64,000 bases of DNA from Salinispora mooreana (GTDB taxonomy: Bacteria; Actinomycetota; Actinomycetes; Mycobacteriales; Micromonosporaceae): NCBI RefSeq assembly GCF_000379065.1, contig NZ_KB900614.1, forward strand, positions 2,824,492-2,888,491, written 5' to 3'. The notes below the pieces were generated by a model. It ran no database searches and had not been told where the DNA came from. It saw only the letters and a program-made list of their open reading frames with translations. The position numbers and the translations under genes were made by a program. Positions 16,740 to 28,079 of this stretch are shown here, piece after piece (position 1 is the stretch's first letter; every line of letters begins with the position of its first letter).

Positions 16740-18094
16740 CCCGCTGGCTGGCCGAGTACGCGTGGCTACCCGAGCAGCCCGAGCCGACTCCGGACGTGCT
16801 GATCGAGACCGCTGCCGGCCGGATCACCGGGGTCACCCCGCTGGCCGCCGGGGGCCGGCCCACCGCCGGGGTCGAGGTCCTCGCCGACGCGGTCCGCCTG
16901 CCCGGGCTGACCCTGCCGGGGCTGGCCAACGCGCACTCGCACGCCTTCCACCGCGCGTTACGCGGCCGCACCCACGGCGGTCTCGGCGACTTCTGGACCT
17001 GGCGGGACCGGATGTACGAGGTGTCCGCCCGGCTGGACCCGGAGAGCTACCTCGCGCTCGCCCGCGCCACGTACGCGGAGATGGCGCTGGCCGGGATCAC
17101 CTGCGTCGGCGAGTTCCACTACCTGCACCACGGCCCGGACGGCACCCCGTACGCCGACCCGAACGCGATGGGGGCCGCCCTGGTCGAGGCGGCGGCGCAC
17201 GCCGGGATCCGGCTGACCCTGCTGGACGCCTGCTACCTGACCGCCACCGTGGCCGGCGAGCCGCTGGCCGGGCCGCAGCGACGCTTCGGCGATGGCGACG
17301 CCCTGCGCTGGGCGGAGCGGGCAGCGGCGTTGCACCCCACCGACGCGCACGTACGGGTGGGCGCGGCGATCCACTCGGTGCGTGCCGTGCCCGCCGACCA
17401 GCTGGCGACGGTGGCCGGTTCGGCGCGCGAGCGGGGCGTCCCGCTGCACCTGCACCTATCCGAGCAGCCGGCCGAGAACGATGCCTGCCGGGCCGAGCAC
17501 GGCTGCAGCCCCACCCGGCTGCTGGCCGACCGGGGAGTCCTCGACCAGCACACCACCGCCGTGCACGCCACCCACCCCACCACCTCGGACGTGGTCCTGC
17601 TCGGGGAGAGCCGCGCCGGGGTCTGCCTCTGCCCCACCACCGAGCGGGACCTCGCCGACGGGATCGGACCGGCCCGCCGGCTGGCCAACGCCGGCAGCCC
17701 ACTGAGTCTCGGCAGCGACAGCCACGCGGTGGTGGACATCTTCGAGGAGGCGCGCGCGGTGGAGCTGGACGAGCGGCTGCGTACCCGGCAGCGCGGCCAC
17801 TTCACCGTCGGCGAGCTGGTCACCGCGGCCACCTCCGCCGGGCACGCCGCCCTCGGCTGGGGCGACGCCGGCCGGCTGGCCGCGGGCGACCGGGCCGACC
17901 TGGTCACCCTCCGGCTGGACAGCCCGCGGACCGCGGGGGTACCGGCGGCTGGTGCGTTCTTCGCCGCCACCGCGGGGGATGTCCACCAGGTGGTGGTGGA
18001 TGGCCAGGTGGTGGTGCAGGACGGACGGCACCGCACCGTTGACGTCCCCGCCGAGCTGGCCACGTCGATCGCGGAGGTGACCGGAGCGCCATGA
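16736..18094 (+). CDS. hutF: formimidoylglutamate deiminase
   Basis: The 452-aa amidohydrolase-superfamily enzyme deiminates N-formimino-L-glutamate to N-formyl-L-glutamate and NH3. Metal ligands: HSH in [13 protein letters not shown], His in LHLHLSEQP, His in AVHATHPT and Asp in [10 protein letters not shown]. Catalytic Glu/His lie in the LSEQPAEND block. Its presence shows the five-step histidine route rather than direct release of formamide. It overlaps both neighbours by 4 bp. Confidence 0.94.
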
Positions 18095-19269
18095 GTAGCC
18101 TGCTGCTGGACAACATCGGAGAACTGGTCACCAACACCACCGCCGGGGAGGGGCCGCTGGGCATCCGCCGCGACGCCGCCGTGCTCATCGAGGACGGCGT
18201 GGTGGCCTGGGTCGGGCCGAGCAGGGGTGCGCCCGCCGCCGACCAACGCATCGACGCCGAGTCAGCGGCCGTGCTACCCGGCTTCGTGGACAGCCACGCC
18301 CACCTGGTCTTCGCCGGGGATCGAGCGGTCGAGTTCGCCGCCCGGATGGCCGGCGAGCCGTACACCGGCGGCGGTATCCGCACCACGGTCGGCGCGACCC
18401 GGGCCGCCACCGACGACGAGCTACGCGCCACGGCCCGCCGGCTACACGCGGAGGCGCTGCGGCAGGGCACCACCACCATCGAGATCAAGAGCGGGTACGG
18501 CCTCACCGTCGTTGACGAGGCCCGGTCGCTGCGGATCGCCACCGAGGTGAGCTCGGAGACCACCTTTCTCGGGGCGCACGTCGTCCCCGCCGAGTACGCC
18601 GACCGGCCGGACGACTACGTCGACCTGATCTGCGGCCCGATGCTCGCCGCCGCCGCGCCGCACGCCCGCTGGGTGGATGTCTTCTGTGAGCGGGGCGCCT
18701 TCGACGCCGACCACACCCGCACGATCCTGACCCGTGGGCAGGCCGCCGGGCTGGGCACCCGGCTGCACGCCAACCAGCTTGGTCCGGGCCCGGGGGTCCA
18801 GCTCGGGGTGGAGCTGGGGGTGGCCAGCGTTGACCACTGCACCCACCTCACCGACGCCGACGTTGACGCGCTCGTCGGGGCCGACGGAGCGACCGTTGCC
18901 ACCCTGTTGCCGGGGGCGGAGTTCTCCACCCGCTCGCCCTACCCGGACGCCCGGCGGCTGCTCGACGCGGGCGTGACCGTGGCGCTGGCCACCGACTGCA
19001 ACCCCGGGTCGTCGTACACCTCGTCGGTGCCGTTCTGCATCGCGCTGGCCGTCCGGGAGATGCGGATGAGCCCCTCCGAGGCGGTCTGGGCGGCGACCGC
19101 CGGCGGCGCCGCGGCGCTGCGCCGCACCGACGTGGGTCGGCTGACGCCCGGTGCCCGGGCCGACCTGATGATCCTCGACGCCCCGTCTCACCTGCACCTG
19201 GCCTACCGGCCGGGGATTCCACTGATCCGCCAGGTCCTGCACAACGGAGTACCGCAATGTCGACCGTAG
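18091..19269 (+). CDS. hutI: imidazolonepropionase
   Basis: The 392-aa enzyme opens the imidazolone ring to give N-formimino-L-glutamate. Motifs: [16 protein letters not shown] (metal HxH), [28 protein letters not shown] and [14 protein letters not shown]. Normal length. It overlaps hutF by 4 bp and hutH by 13 bp. Confidence 0.96.
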   Translation: MSSLLLDNIGELVTNTTAGEGPLGIRRDAAVLIEDGVVAWVGPSRGAPAADQRIDAESAAVLPGFVDSHAHLVFAGDRAVEFAARMAGEPYTGGGIRTTVGATRAATDDELRATARRLHAEALRQGTTTIEIKSGYGLTVVDEARSLRIATEVSSETTFLGAHVVPAEYADRPDDYVDLICGPMLAAAAPHARWVDVFCERGAFDADHTRTILTRGQAAGLGTRLHANQLGPGPGVQLGVELGVASVDHCTHLTDADVDALVGADGATVATLLPGAEFSTRSPYPDARRLLDAGVTVALATDCNPGSSYTSSVPFCIALAVREMRMSPSEAVWAATAGGAAALRRTDVGRLTPGARADLMILDAPSHLHLAYRPGIPLIRQVLHNGVPQCRP

Positions 19270-20795
19270 TCATTCAGCCAACCGGAATCACCCCCGCCGA
19301 CGTGCTCGCCGTCGTCCGTGGCAACGCCAAGGTCGTCCTCGACCCGACGGCGATCGACGCGATGGCCGCCAGCCGGTCCGTCGTGGACGGGATCGAGGCG
19401 GCCGGCCAGCCGGTATACGGCGTGAGCACCGGCTTCGGGGCCCTCGCCAACACCTTCGTCGCCCCACAGCGGCGGGCGGAGCTGCAGCACGCGCTGATCC
19501 GTTCGCACGCCGCCGGGGTGGGGACCGCCATGCCCCGCGAGGTGGTGCGGGCGATGATGCTGCTGCGCGTCCGTTCCCTCGCGTTCGGCCGCTCCGGAGT
19601 CCGGCCGCTGGTCGCCACCGCACTGGTGGACCTGCTCAACCACGATGTCACCCCGTGGGTGCCCGAGCACGGGTCGCTGGGGGCCTCCGGCGACCTGGCG
19701 CCGCTGGCGCACTGCGCGCTGGCGCTCCTCGGCGAGGGTTGGGTGCTGGGCCCGGCCGGTGACCGGATCCCGGCCAGCGAGGCGCTGCGCCGGGCCGGTA
19801 TCACGCCGATCGAGCTGGCCGCCAAGGAAGGGCTGGCACTGATCAACGGCACCGACGGCATGCTCGGCATGCTGTTGATGGCCAACCACGACGCCGCGCA
19901 CCTGTTCACCCTGGCCGACGTGACGGCCGCCCTGGCCATCGAGGCGATGCTCGGCACGGACCGGCCGTTCCAGCCCGAGCTGCACACCATCCGGCCGCAC
20001 CCCGGTCAGGCCACCTCGGCGGCGAACATCCACCGCCTGCTCCAGGACTCGGCGGTGATGGCGTCACACCGCGACGACGTGGTGCACGCGGTACAGGACG
20101 CCTACTCGATGCGGTGCGCGCCGCAGGTCGCCGGCGCGGCCCGGGACACCCTGGACTTCGCCCGGCAGGTGGCGGGCCGGGAACTGGCCTCGGTGGTGGA
20201 CAACCCGGTGGTCCTGCCGGACGGCCGGGTCGAGTCGACCGGGAACTTCCACGGCGCGCCGCTCGGCTTCGCCGCGGACTTCCTCGCTGTCGCCGCCGCC
20301 GAGGTCGGCGCGATCGCCGAGCGGCGGGTGGACCGGCTGCTCGACGTGACCCGCTCCCGGGACCTGCCGGCGTTCCTCTCCCCCGACGCCGGGGTCAACT
20401 CCGGGCTGATGATCGCCCAGTACACGGCGGCCGGCATCGTCGCGGAGAACCGCCGACTCGCCGCCCCCGCCTCGGTGGACTCCCTGCCCACCAGCGGTAT
20501 GCAGGAAGACCACGTCTCGATGGGCTGGGCGGCGACCAAGAAGCTGCGGACCGTCCTGGACAACCTGACCAGTCTGCTCGCGGTCGAGCTCCTCGCCGCG
20601 GTCCGCGGGCTCCAGCTCCGGGCACCGCTACCACCGTCGCCGGCCGGACGGGCCGCCATCGCCGCGTTGGCCGGGGTCGCCGGAGAGCCCGGCCCGGACA
20701 TCTTCCTCGCTCCGGTGCTGGAGACCGCCCGTACGGTGATTGCCGGCCCAGAGCTTCGGGCGGCGATCGAACGTGAGGTCGGGAAGCTGGCCTGA
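19257..20795 (+). CDS. hutH: histidine ammonia-lyase
   Basis: This 512-aa homotetrameric enzyme converts L-histidine to trans-urocanate and ammonia. The MIO cofactor forms from A143-S144-G145 in [12 protein letters not shown]. Catalytic Tyr53-54 region ([10 protein letters not shown]) and the EDHVSMG block are present. First step of the pathway but last gene of the operon. ATG 19257 lies inside the end of hutI, so translation is coupled. Confidence 0.97.
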   Translation: MSTVVIQPTGITPADVLAVVRGNAKVVLDPTAIDAMAASRSVVDGIEAAGQPVYGVSTGFGALANTFVAPQRRAELQHALIRSHAAGVGTAMPREVVRAMMLLRVRSLAFGRSGVRPLVATALVDLLNHDVTPWVPEHGSLGASGDLAPLAHCALALLGEGWVLGPAGDRIPASEALRRAGITPIELAAKEGLALINGTDGMLGMLLMANHDAAHLFTLADVTAALAIEAMLGTDRPFQPELHTIRPHPGQATSAANIHRLLQDSAVMASHRDDVVHAVQDAYSMRCAPQVAGAARDTLDFARQVAGRELASVVDNPVVLPDGRVESTGNFHGAPLGFAADFLAVAAAEVGAIAERRVDRLLDVTRSRDLPAFLSPDAGVNSGLMIAQYTAAGIVAENRRLAAPASVDSLPTSGMQEDHVSMGWAATKKLRTVLDNLTSLLAVELLAAVRGLQLRAPLPPSPAGRAAIAALAGVAGEPGPDIFLAPVLETARTVIAGPELRAAIEREVGKLA

Positions 20796-20810
20796 CCCTC
20801 CTGCTCGTGC

Positions 20811-20846
20811 CGGGCAGCGGCTGCCGACCTCGGTAGCCGCTGCCCG
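20811..20846. terminator. hairpin terminator after hutH
   Basis: A perfect 12-bp stem (20811-20822 with 20835-20846) closes a 12-nt loop. It sits between the convergent hutH and rdgB genes and can stop both. Confidence 0.8.
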
Positions 20847-20857
20847 GGTACGGCAGG

Positions 20858-21472
20858 TCAGTTAGGCGGCAACACCTTGGCGATCAGCTTCGCCAGTTCG
20901 CGCAGCGCCTTGCCACGGTGGCTGATCGCATCCTTCTCCGCCGGTGTCAGCTCGGCGTTCGTCCGGTCCTGCCCATCGCCCCGAAAGATCGGGTCGTAGC
21001 CGAAGCCACCGTCGCCGTGCGGCTCCCGCAGCAGGCGACCGGGCTGGCGGCCGTCAACCAGGTGCTCCTTGCCGCCGGGCAGCGCCAGGGCCACCGTGCA
21101 GACGAAGGACGCACCGCGATGCTCGTCCGGCACGTCGGCGATCTGGTTCAGCACCAGCTGCAGGTTGGCGTGGTCATCACCGTGCTGGCCGGCCCAGCGG
21201 GCACTGAAGACACCGGGCATGCCGTTGAGCGCCTCCACCGCCAGACCGGAGTCGTCGGCGATGGTGGGCAACCCGGTGCGCCGGCACCCCTCCCGAGCCT
21301 TGATCAGTGCGTTCTCCCCGAACGTCAGGCCGGTCTCCGGCAGCTCCGGATAGGCCTCGACATCGTCGAGGCCGATCAGGGCGATCCGGTGCACGCCCAG
21401 GGCGCCGTCGAGGATGCGTTGCAGCTCGATGAGCTTCTTTCGGTTTCGGGTGGCGAGCAGGACCTTGTTCAT
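20858..21472 (-). CDS. rdgB: XTP/dITP diphosphatase (non-canonical purine NTP pyrophosphatase)
   Basis: The 204-aa HAM1 family protein hydrolyses dITP, XTP and related damaged purine nucleotides. Markers: LLATRNRKKLIEL at the N-terminus, EDD-type ADDSGLAVEALNGMPGVFSARWAG, GGFGYDPIF and SHRGKALREL. Located 49 bp after rph, the same pairing as in M. tuberculosis (rphA-Rv1341). Confidence 0.96.
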   Translation of the reverse strand: MNKVLLATRNRKKLIELQRILDGALGVHRIALIGLDDVEAYPELPETGLTFGENALIKAREGCRRTGLPTIADDSGLAVEALNGMPGVFSARWAGQHGDDHANLQLVLNQIADVPDEHRGASFVCTVALALPGGKEHLVDGRQPGRLLREPHGDGGFGYDPIFRGDGQDRTNAELTPAEKDAISHRGKALRELAKLIAKVLPPN

Positions 21473-21521
21473 GCTGAGTCACCTTCGTTCACGACCGCGG
21501 AAGCCGGCAGCGGAGCCGCCC

Positions 21522-22247
21522 TCACGAGAGCGCCTTCCGCTGGGCTTCGGCCAACTCCACACAGCCGGCGACGGCCAGGTCGAGCAGGGAGTCGAGCTGT
21601 CCACGGCTGAAGACGCCCGCCTCACCGGTACCCTGCACCTCAACGAAGTCACCAGCGCCGGTGCAGACCACGTTCAGGTCGACCTCGGCGGTCGCATCCT
21701 CGGCGTAGTTGAGGTCCAGCCGCGGCTCACCGGCGACGACGCCGACGCTCACCGCCGCCACCGAGCGGTGCATCACCGTCTCCGGCCGACCGGCGAGGGA
21801 ACGGCGGGAGGCGAGCCAGGTCACCGCGTCGTGCAGCGCCACATACGCGCCGGTGATCGCGGCGGTACGGGTGCCGCCGTCGGCCTGGAGCACGTCGCAG
21901 TCGAGCACGATGGAGTTCTCGCCCAGCGCCTTCAGATCGATCGACGCGCGTAGGCTACGGCCGATCAACCGGGAAATCTCGTGGGTACGCCCGCCGACCC
22001 GCCCCTTGACACTCTCCCGGTCGGAGCGGGTGTTGGTGGCGCGGGGCAGCATGGCGTACTCGGCGGTGACCCAGCCGAGCCCGGAGCCCTTGCGCCAGCG
22101 GGGCACCCCCTCGGTGACGCTCGCGGTGCAGAGCACCCGGGTGGCACCGAACTCCACCAGCACAGAGCCCTCAGGGTGGGTGCTCCAGCCGCGGGTCAGG
22201 GTCACCGGTCGGAGGTGGTCGGGCAGCCGCCCGTCAGGTCGCGCCAT
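21522..22247 (-). CDS. rph: ribonuclease PH
   Basis: The 241-aa phosphorolytic 3'-5' exoribonuclease matures tRNA 3' ends. Motifs: [51 protein letters not shown], the phosphate/metal site [23 protein letters not shown] and [18 protein letters not shown]. It lies between the MBL hydrolase gene and rdgB, all on the minus strand. Confidence 0.97.
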   Translation of the reverse strand: MARPDGRLPDHLRPVTLTRGWSTHPEGSVLVEFGATRVLCTASVTEGVPRWRKGSGLGWVTAEYAMLPRATNTRSDRESVKGRVGGRTHEISRLIGRSLRASIDLKALGENSIVLDCDVLQADGGTRTAAITGAYVALHDAVTWLASRRSLAGRPETVMHRSVAAVSVGVVAGEPRLDLNYAEDATAEVDLNVVCTGAGDFVEVQGTGEAGVFSRGQLDSLLDLAVAGCVELAEAQRKALS

Positions 22248-22334
22248 GTCTGCACCCTATGTGGTGGCGAGGGCGGCCCGCCCCGGGGTGTCCCGGTCGG
22301 CTCGGCCCGCCGGAGTTCGGGCCGGACCGCGCGG

Positions 22335-23081
22335 TCAGACCTCGTAGCGCGCGCCCGGCCGGACCACCTCGAGCGGGCCGGCGTAGGCAGCGGCGGCGGC
22401 GGCGACGGTGTCCGCCTCGCTGCCCCAGGCCGCCACGAGGTGGGTCAGCAGCAGCCGCCCGACGCCGGCCTTGGTGGCGACTTCGCCGGCCTCCCCGCCG
22501 GTCAGGTGCAGATCCGGCGGGTTGTCCACCCCGTCGAGGTAACTCGCCTCGCAGAGAAACACGTCGGCTCCCTGGGCCAGCTGAAGCAGCGCGTCGCAGG
22601 GGGCGGTGTCGGAGGAGTAGCAGAGCACCCGACCGTTGTGTTCCAGCCGGACCCCGTACGTCTCGATCGGGTGGTTGACCCGGTCGACGGTGACGGTCAG
22701 CGGGCCGATCGGGAAGGTCCCCGGGGTCAGGGCAGCGAACTGGTACACATCCTCGACGGTGCCGTCCTGCGCTCCACCGAGGGCGGTGAGCCGCTCCGGT
22801 GTGCCCGCCGGGCCGTACACCGGCAGCGGCGGATAGGGGCCGTCCGGGGCGTACCGGCGGACCACCACGTAGAGCACGGCGTCGAGGAAGTGGTCGCCGT
22901 GCAGGTGGGTGAGGAGGACGGCGTCGGGAGCGTGGAGCCCCACGTAACGCTGGAGGGTCGACAGCGACCCGGAACCGAAGTCGACCAGGAGCCGGAAGCC
23001 CGCAGCCTCGACCAGATAGGCCGAGCAGGGGGAGTCCGGGCCGGGGAAGCTCCCGGCGCAACCCAACACCGTTAGTCGCAT
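22335..23081 (-). CDS. MBL-fold metal-dependent hydrolase (Rv1339-like)
   Basis: The 248-aa metallo-beta-lactamase fold protein has the Zn site LTHLHGDHFLD, then the Asp ligand YSSDTAPC and the final His LLTHLVAAW. It resembles RNase Z in outline but lacks the exosite. The M. tuberculosis homologue Rv1339, at the same position upstream of rphA, has been described as an atypical class II cAMP phosphodiesterase. That activity is plausible here but not shown. Confidence 0.88.
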   Translation of the reverse strand: MRLTVLGCAGSFPGPDSPCSAYLVEAAGFRLLVDFGSGSLSTLQRYVGLHAPDAVLLTHLHGDHFLDAVLYVVVRRYAPDGPYPPLPVYGPAGTPERLTALGGAQDGTVEDVYQFAALTPGTFPIGPLTVTVDRVNHPIETYGVRLEHNGRVLCYSSDTAPCDALLQLAQGADVFLCEASYLDGVDNPPDLHLTGGEAGEVATKAGVGRLLLTHLVAAWGSEADTVAAAAAAYAGPLEVVRPGARYEV

Positions 23082-23249
23082 TGAGTCGTCTCACTGTCGC
23101 ATTCTGTAGTGTCTGGGTCGGTTGCCTCTCCGCGGAGCATCGTTCCAACCGCCGTGTGCGCCACGCTGCGCAGCCTACGCTCGGTTACCCGAACGCATGA
23201 ATCATCCGCGGGAAGATGTCACGAACGTGACACCGTCCCGGTTGGTGGG

Positions 23250-24567
<1,318 letters not shown>

Positions 24568-24636
24568 GATGCGATGCTCCTTGATCGGGAATGCCGAAAT
24601 GGTGACGGGACGTGGTGGGGTGTTACCGCGCTGGAA

Positions 24637-25125
24637 TCAGCGGCCAGAACACTCGTAGTCGACCGTCGCCGGGCTCTGCCCGAACATGTAGGACTGCACG
24701 GCGTGCGGGTCCACCCCGGCGTCCAGGACGCGGACCGGCTCCTCAGTCACCACGCCACCCACGATCCGGAAGGAGCGAATCTCTTCGGAGTCGGGCTCAC
24801 GGGTGGAGACGAGCAGGTAGTGCGCGTCGGGCTCACCGGCGAAGGAGACGTCGGTGCGCGATGGGTACGCCTCGGTCGCGGTGTGCGAGTGGTAGATGAC
24901 GACGGGTGCCTCGTCCCGGTCGTCCATCTCCCGCCACACCCGCAACTGCTCCATCGAGTCGAACTCGTAGAACGTCATGGAACGGGCGGCGTTCTCCATC
25001 GGGATGTGCCGAGTGGCAAGGTCACTACCGACGGGACCGGCGACCACGCCGCACGCCTCGTCGGGGTGGTCCCGACGGGCATGGGCGACGATCGCGTCCA
25101 CGATCGCCCGGTCGATGCTCAGCAC
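24637..25125 (-). CDS. mec: Mec, JAMM-type CysO-cysteine peptidase
   Basis: This 162-aa Zn metalloprotease (M67) releases cysteine from the CysO-Cys adduct. JAMM motif is complete: catalytic Glu in DEACGVV and HSHTATEAYPSRTD (HxHx7Sx2D). I placed the start at GTG 25125 (MLSIDRAIVD), where homology starts; the frame is open 48 nt further upstream without a good ribosome site. Given the long CysO tail, it may also carry out CysO maturation. Confidence 0.92.
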   Translation of the reverse strand: MLSIDRAIVDAIVAHARRDHPDEACGVVAGPVGSDLATRHIPMENAARSMTFYEFDSMEQLRVWREMDDRDEAPVVIYHSHTATEAYPSRTDVSFAGEPDAHYLLVSTREPDSEEIRSFRIVGGVVTEEPVRVLDAGVDPHAVQSYMFGQSPATVDYECSGR

Positions 25126-25180
25126 GCCGACCAGCGTAGCGTCTGCCGGTGCTGGCCGGCGAGGTGGCAGCAATCACGGA

Positions 25181-25681
25181 TCAGTCAATCAATGCGCTGA
25201 GCAGGGACTCCTGCAAGTAGCCCAGGTACGCGTAGACCGACAGCTGGAACATCCGACTGGACCCCGGGTCCGTGGCGACCGCGTCATCGAGCTCCGCGCC
25301 GAGATCGGTGCTGTCCCGGATCTCCAACCGGACGCCCATCGCCAACCGGGCGTCGTTGAGCGCCCGCAGCCACGCCTCGGCCGCCTCGCTGTCGAGCCGG
25401 ACCTCGCCACCGGCGTCGTCGGGGAGCGCCGCGAGGATCGCACCGGCCTGGTCGATCTTCGCCGTCTTCAGGTCGCCCTCGGTGTACCGACGAAACTCGG
25501 CGGTATCCGCCGCGTCGTCCGGGTAGACCTCCGGGAAGAGCCGCACGACCACCGGGTCGGCGTGGTCGAACGCGTCGGTGAGCAGACCGACCACCTCAGT
25601 GGCGACCTTCCGCAGGACCCGGACCTCGTCTATCGCGAAGGTGGCCACGTAGTGGCCACTACAGCGCTGGAACATGCTCAC
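25181..25681 (-). CDS. DUF2017 protein (Rv1332-like)
   Basis: The 166-aa acidic protein has no membrane segment. It matches the actinobacterial DUF2017 family, always next to clp[29 protein letters not shown] and the C-terminal [17 protein letters not shown]. Function unknown; gene order suggests a link to ClpS/ClpCP proteolysis. GTG 25681 overlaps the clpS stop as GTGA; ATG 25675 is the alternative. Confidence 0.9.
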   Translation of the reverse strand: MSMFQRCSGHYVATFAIDEVRVLRKVATEVVGLLTDAFDHADPVVVRLFPEVYPDDAADTAEFRRYTEGDLKTAKIDQAGAILAALPDDAGGEVRLDSEAAEAWLRALNDARLAMGVRLEIRDSTDLGAELDDAVATDPGSSRMFQLSVYAYLGYLQESLLSALID

Positions 25682-25968
25682 GCCCGATCCACCGTCGCCC
25701 ACAGCCCGTACGCGTGCAGCTGCGACGCGTCGTGCTCCATCCGTTCCCGGGTGCCACTGGAGACGACCGCCTTGCCCTTGTGGTGAACGTCCAGCATCAG
25801 CTGCTCGGCCCGCCCTCGGCTGTAGCCGAACAACTTCTGGAAGACCCAGGTCACGTACGCCATCAGGTTGACCGGGTCATCCCAAACGATCGTCACCCAC
25901 GGTCGGTCGGGCGCCGGCACCTCGTCGGTGTCCGGCGTCTCGAGTGGTGCAACCTGTGGAGCCGCCAT
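25678..25968 (-). CDS. clpS: ClpS, N-end rule adaptor of Clp protease
   Basis: The 96-aa adaptor has the ClpS core [21 protein letters not shown], with the Asp-Asp-Pro/Asn and hydrophobic pocket residues that bind N-degrons, and [22 protein letters not shown]. It delivers substrates to ClpC/ClpA. It heads the DUF2017-mec-cysO-cysM block and is divergent from pncB, as in M. tuberculosis Rv1330c/Rv1331. Confidence 0.95.
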   Translation of the reverse strand: MAAPQVAPLETPDTDEVPAPDRPWVTIVWDDPVNLMAYVTWVFQKLFGYSRGRAEQLMLDVHHKGKAVVSSGTRERMEHDASQLHAYGLWATVDRA

Positions 25969-26135
25969 GCCCCCATCGTGCCACCGGATCCGCCAAATCG
26001 AGGAACCGGAACCCCGACCGGTCGCCGACCGACGCCGTCACGGGCGCCACGGACCGCGACAAGGCGACGGTCGGCACCACGAATGTTCCTGGGCCAGGAC
26101 GGCACGGATCGTGCGGGAACTCTAGGCTGATCCGG

Positions 26136-27422
26136 GTGAGCACCCTGGGCCCCACGCTGCTGACCGACCACTACGAGCTGACCATGGTCCGCGCCGCGCT
26201 GCGGGACGGCACCGCCGATCGCCGCTGCGTGTTCGAGGTGTTCAGCCGGCGGTTACCAACCGGTCGCCGCTACGGTGTCGTGGCGGGCACCGGTCGACTG
26301 GTGGAGCTGATCCGAAATTTCCGCTTCGACGAAGATGAGGTGGATTTCCTCCGGCGAACCGGGGTGGTGGACGACGCCACCGCGCAGTGGCTCACCGCCT
26401 ACCGCTTCACCGGCGACATCGACGGCTACGCCGAGGGGGAGCTCTTCTTCCCCGGATCACCGATCCTCACCGTCTCGGGCACGTTCGCCGAGTGCGTCGT
26501 GCTGGAGACGCTGGTGCTGTCGGTGCTCAACCATGACTGCGCCACCGCCGCGGCAGCCACCCGGATGGTCACCGCCGCCCGCGGACGCGCCCTGATCGAG
26601 ATGGGTTCCCGACGCACTCACGAGGAGGCGGCGGTGGCAACGGCCCGCGCGGCCTACCTGGCCGGCTTCCGGTTCACCTCCAACCTGGCCGCCGGCGAGC
26701 GCTACGGCATTCCCACCGCGGGCACCGCCGCGCACGCGTTCACCCTGCTGCACGTGGATGAGCGGACGGCGTTCGCCTCCCAGGTGGCGACGCTGGGCAA
26801 GGACACCACCCTGCTGGTCGACACGTACGACATCAGCCAGGGCATCCGCAACGCCATCGCGGTGGCCGGGCCGGACCTGCGGGCGATCCGGATCGACTCC
26901 GGCGACCTGGCGGTCATGGCGCAACAGTCGCGGGACCTGCTCGACTCGCTCGGCGCCACCGAAACGAAGATCATCGTCTCCGGGGACCTCGACGAGTACG
27001 CCATCGCCGCACTCGCCGCCGAGCCCGTGGACATGTACGGCGCGGGCACCGCCGTCGTCACCGGCTCCGGCGCACCGACCGCGAGCCTGGTGTACAAGCT
27101 CGTCGAGGTCGAGGGGCGCCCGGTGGTCAAGCGCTCCGAGCAGAAGGCCACCATCGGCGGCCGCAAGGTGGCGGTCCGCCGGCACAAGCCGACCGGAACC
27201 GCCACCGAGGAGGTGATCGTGCCGCAGGGCGTGCCGGAGCGGCAGCCCAACGACCGGCTACTGCAACGTACCTACCTCGCGGGGGGTGCGGTGGCGACGC
27301 AGCCGACGCTGGACGAGTCGCGGGAGCACCTGCGGCAGTGCCTGATCTCGATCCCCTGGGAAGGATTGAAGCTCTCCGCCGGCGATCCGGCCATTCCGGT
27401 CACGGTCGTACCGGCCGACTGA
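26136..27422 (+). CDS. pncB: nicotinate phosphoribosyltransferase
   Basis: The 428-aa enzyme of NAD salvage forms nicotinate mononucleotide from nicotinate, PRPP and ATP. Motifs: LLTDHYELTMV (substrate loop), EMGSRRTHEEAA with the His that is phosphorylated, FRFTSNLAAGERYGIPTAGTAAHAF, LVDTYD and IRIDSGDLAVMA. GTG 26136 fits the family N-terminus. It is followed after 11 bp by pncA, whose product supplies nicotinate. Confidence 0.95.
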   Translation: MSTLGPTLLTDHYELTMVRAALRDGTADRRCVFEVFSRRLPTGRRYGVVAGTGRLVELIRNFRFDEDEVDFLRRTGVVDDATAQWLTAYRFTGDIDGYAEGELFFPGSPILTVSGTFAECVVLETLVLSVLNHDCATAAAATRMVTAARGRALIEMGSRRTHEEAAVATARAAYLAGFRFTSNLAAGERYGIPTAGTAAHAFTLLHVDERTAFASQVATLGKDTTLLVDTYDISQGIRNAIAVAGPDLRAIRIDSGDLAVMAQQSRDLLDSLGATETKIIVSGDLDEYAIAALAAEPVDMYGAGTAVVTGSGAPTASLVYKLVEVEGRPVVKRSEQKATIGGRKVAVRRHKPTGTATEEVIVPQGVPERQPNDRLLQRTYLAGGAVATQPTLDESREHLRQCLISIPWEGLKLSAGDPAIPVTVVPAD

Positions 27423-27433
27423 AGGGGCAGCAC

Positions 27434-28015
27434 ATGGGTAACGCTTTGATCATTGTGGACGTACAGAATGACTTCTGCGAGGGCGGCTCGCTCGCCGTCG
27501 GTGGCGGCGGCAGCGTCGCGGCCGGGGTCAGCCAGCTCCTCGCCGCCGAGCCGGGCCGTTGGGACCACGTGGTGGCGACGAAGGACTACCACATCGATCC
27601 CGGGGCGCACTTCGGCGATCCGCCGGACTTCGTCGACTCGTGGCCGCCGCACTGCGTGGTCGGGACGCCCGGCTCGGAGTTCCACCCCGACCTGGCCACC
27701 GACCGAGTCGAGGTGATCTTCCACAAGGGCGAGCACGCCGCCGCGTACTCCGGTTTCGAGGGGCACACGGACCAGGGCGAGTGCCTGGCCGACTGGCTCC
27801 GGCGGCACGGCGTTGACCAGGTGGAGATCGTCGGGCTCGCCACCGACTTCTGTGTCCGGGCCACCGCCCTGGACGCGGCCGAGGAGGGGTTCCGGACCAC
27901 CGTCCGACTGGACCTGACCGCCGCCATCGGGCCCGAAACGGCCGACGAGGCACTACGGGCCTTCGCCGACGCCGGGATCAGCACCCAGGGAACGCCTGTG
28001 ATCAGGGCCGCATGA
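27434..28015 (+). CDS. pncA: nicotinamidase (isochorismatase fold)
   Basis: The 193-aa enzyme deamidates nicotinamide (and pyrazinamide in mycobacteria). Catalytic triad: D9 in VDVQNDFCEGG, Lys in VVATKDYHIDPGAHF, which also holds the metal ligands Asp and two His, and Cys in VGLATDFCVRATALDA. Forms an operon with pncB. GGGGC precedes the ATG. Confidence 0.95.
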   Translation: MGNALIIVDVQNDFCEGGSLAVGGGGSVAAGVSQLLAAEPGRWDHVVATKDYHIDPGAHFGDPPDFVDSWPPHCVVGTPGSEFHPDLATDRVEVIFHKGEHAAAYSGFEGHTDQGECLADWLRRHGVDQVEIVGLATDFCVRATALDAAEEGFRTTVRLDLTAAIGPETADEALRAFADAGISTQGTPVIRAA

Positions 28016-28079
28016 GCCGAAGCACGTTGGTGAACACCGGGCCCACGGACCAGGATGTCCCCCGGAGGTACGGACCGAC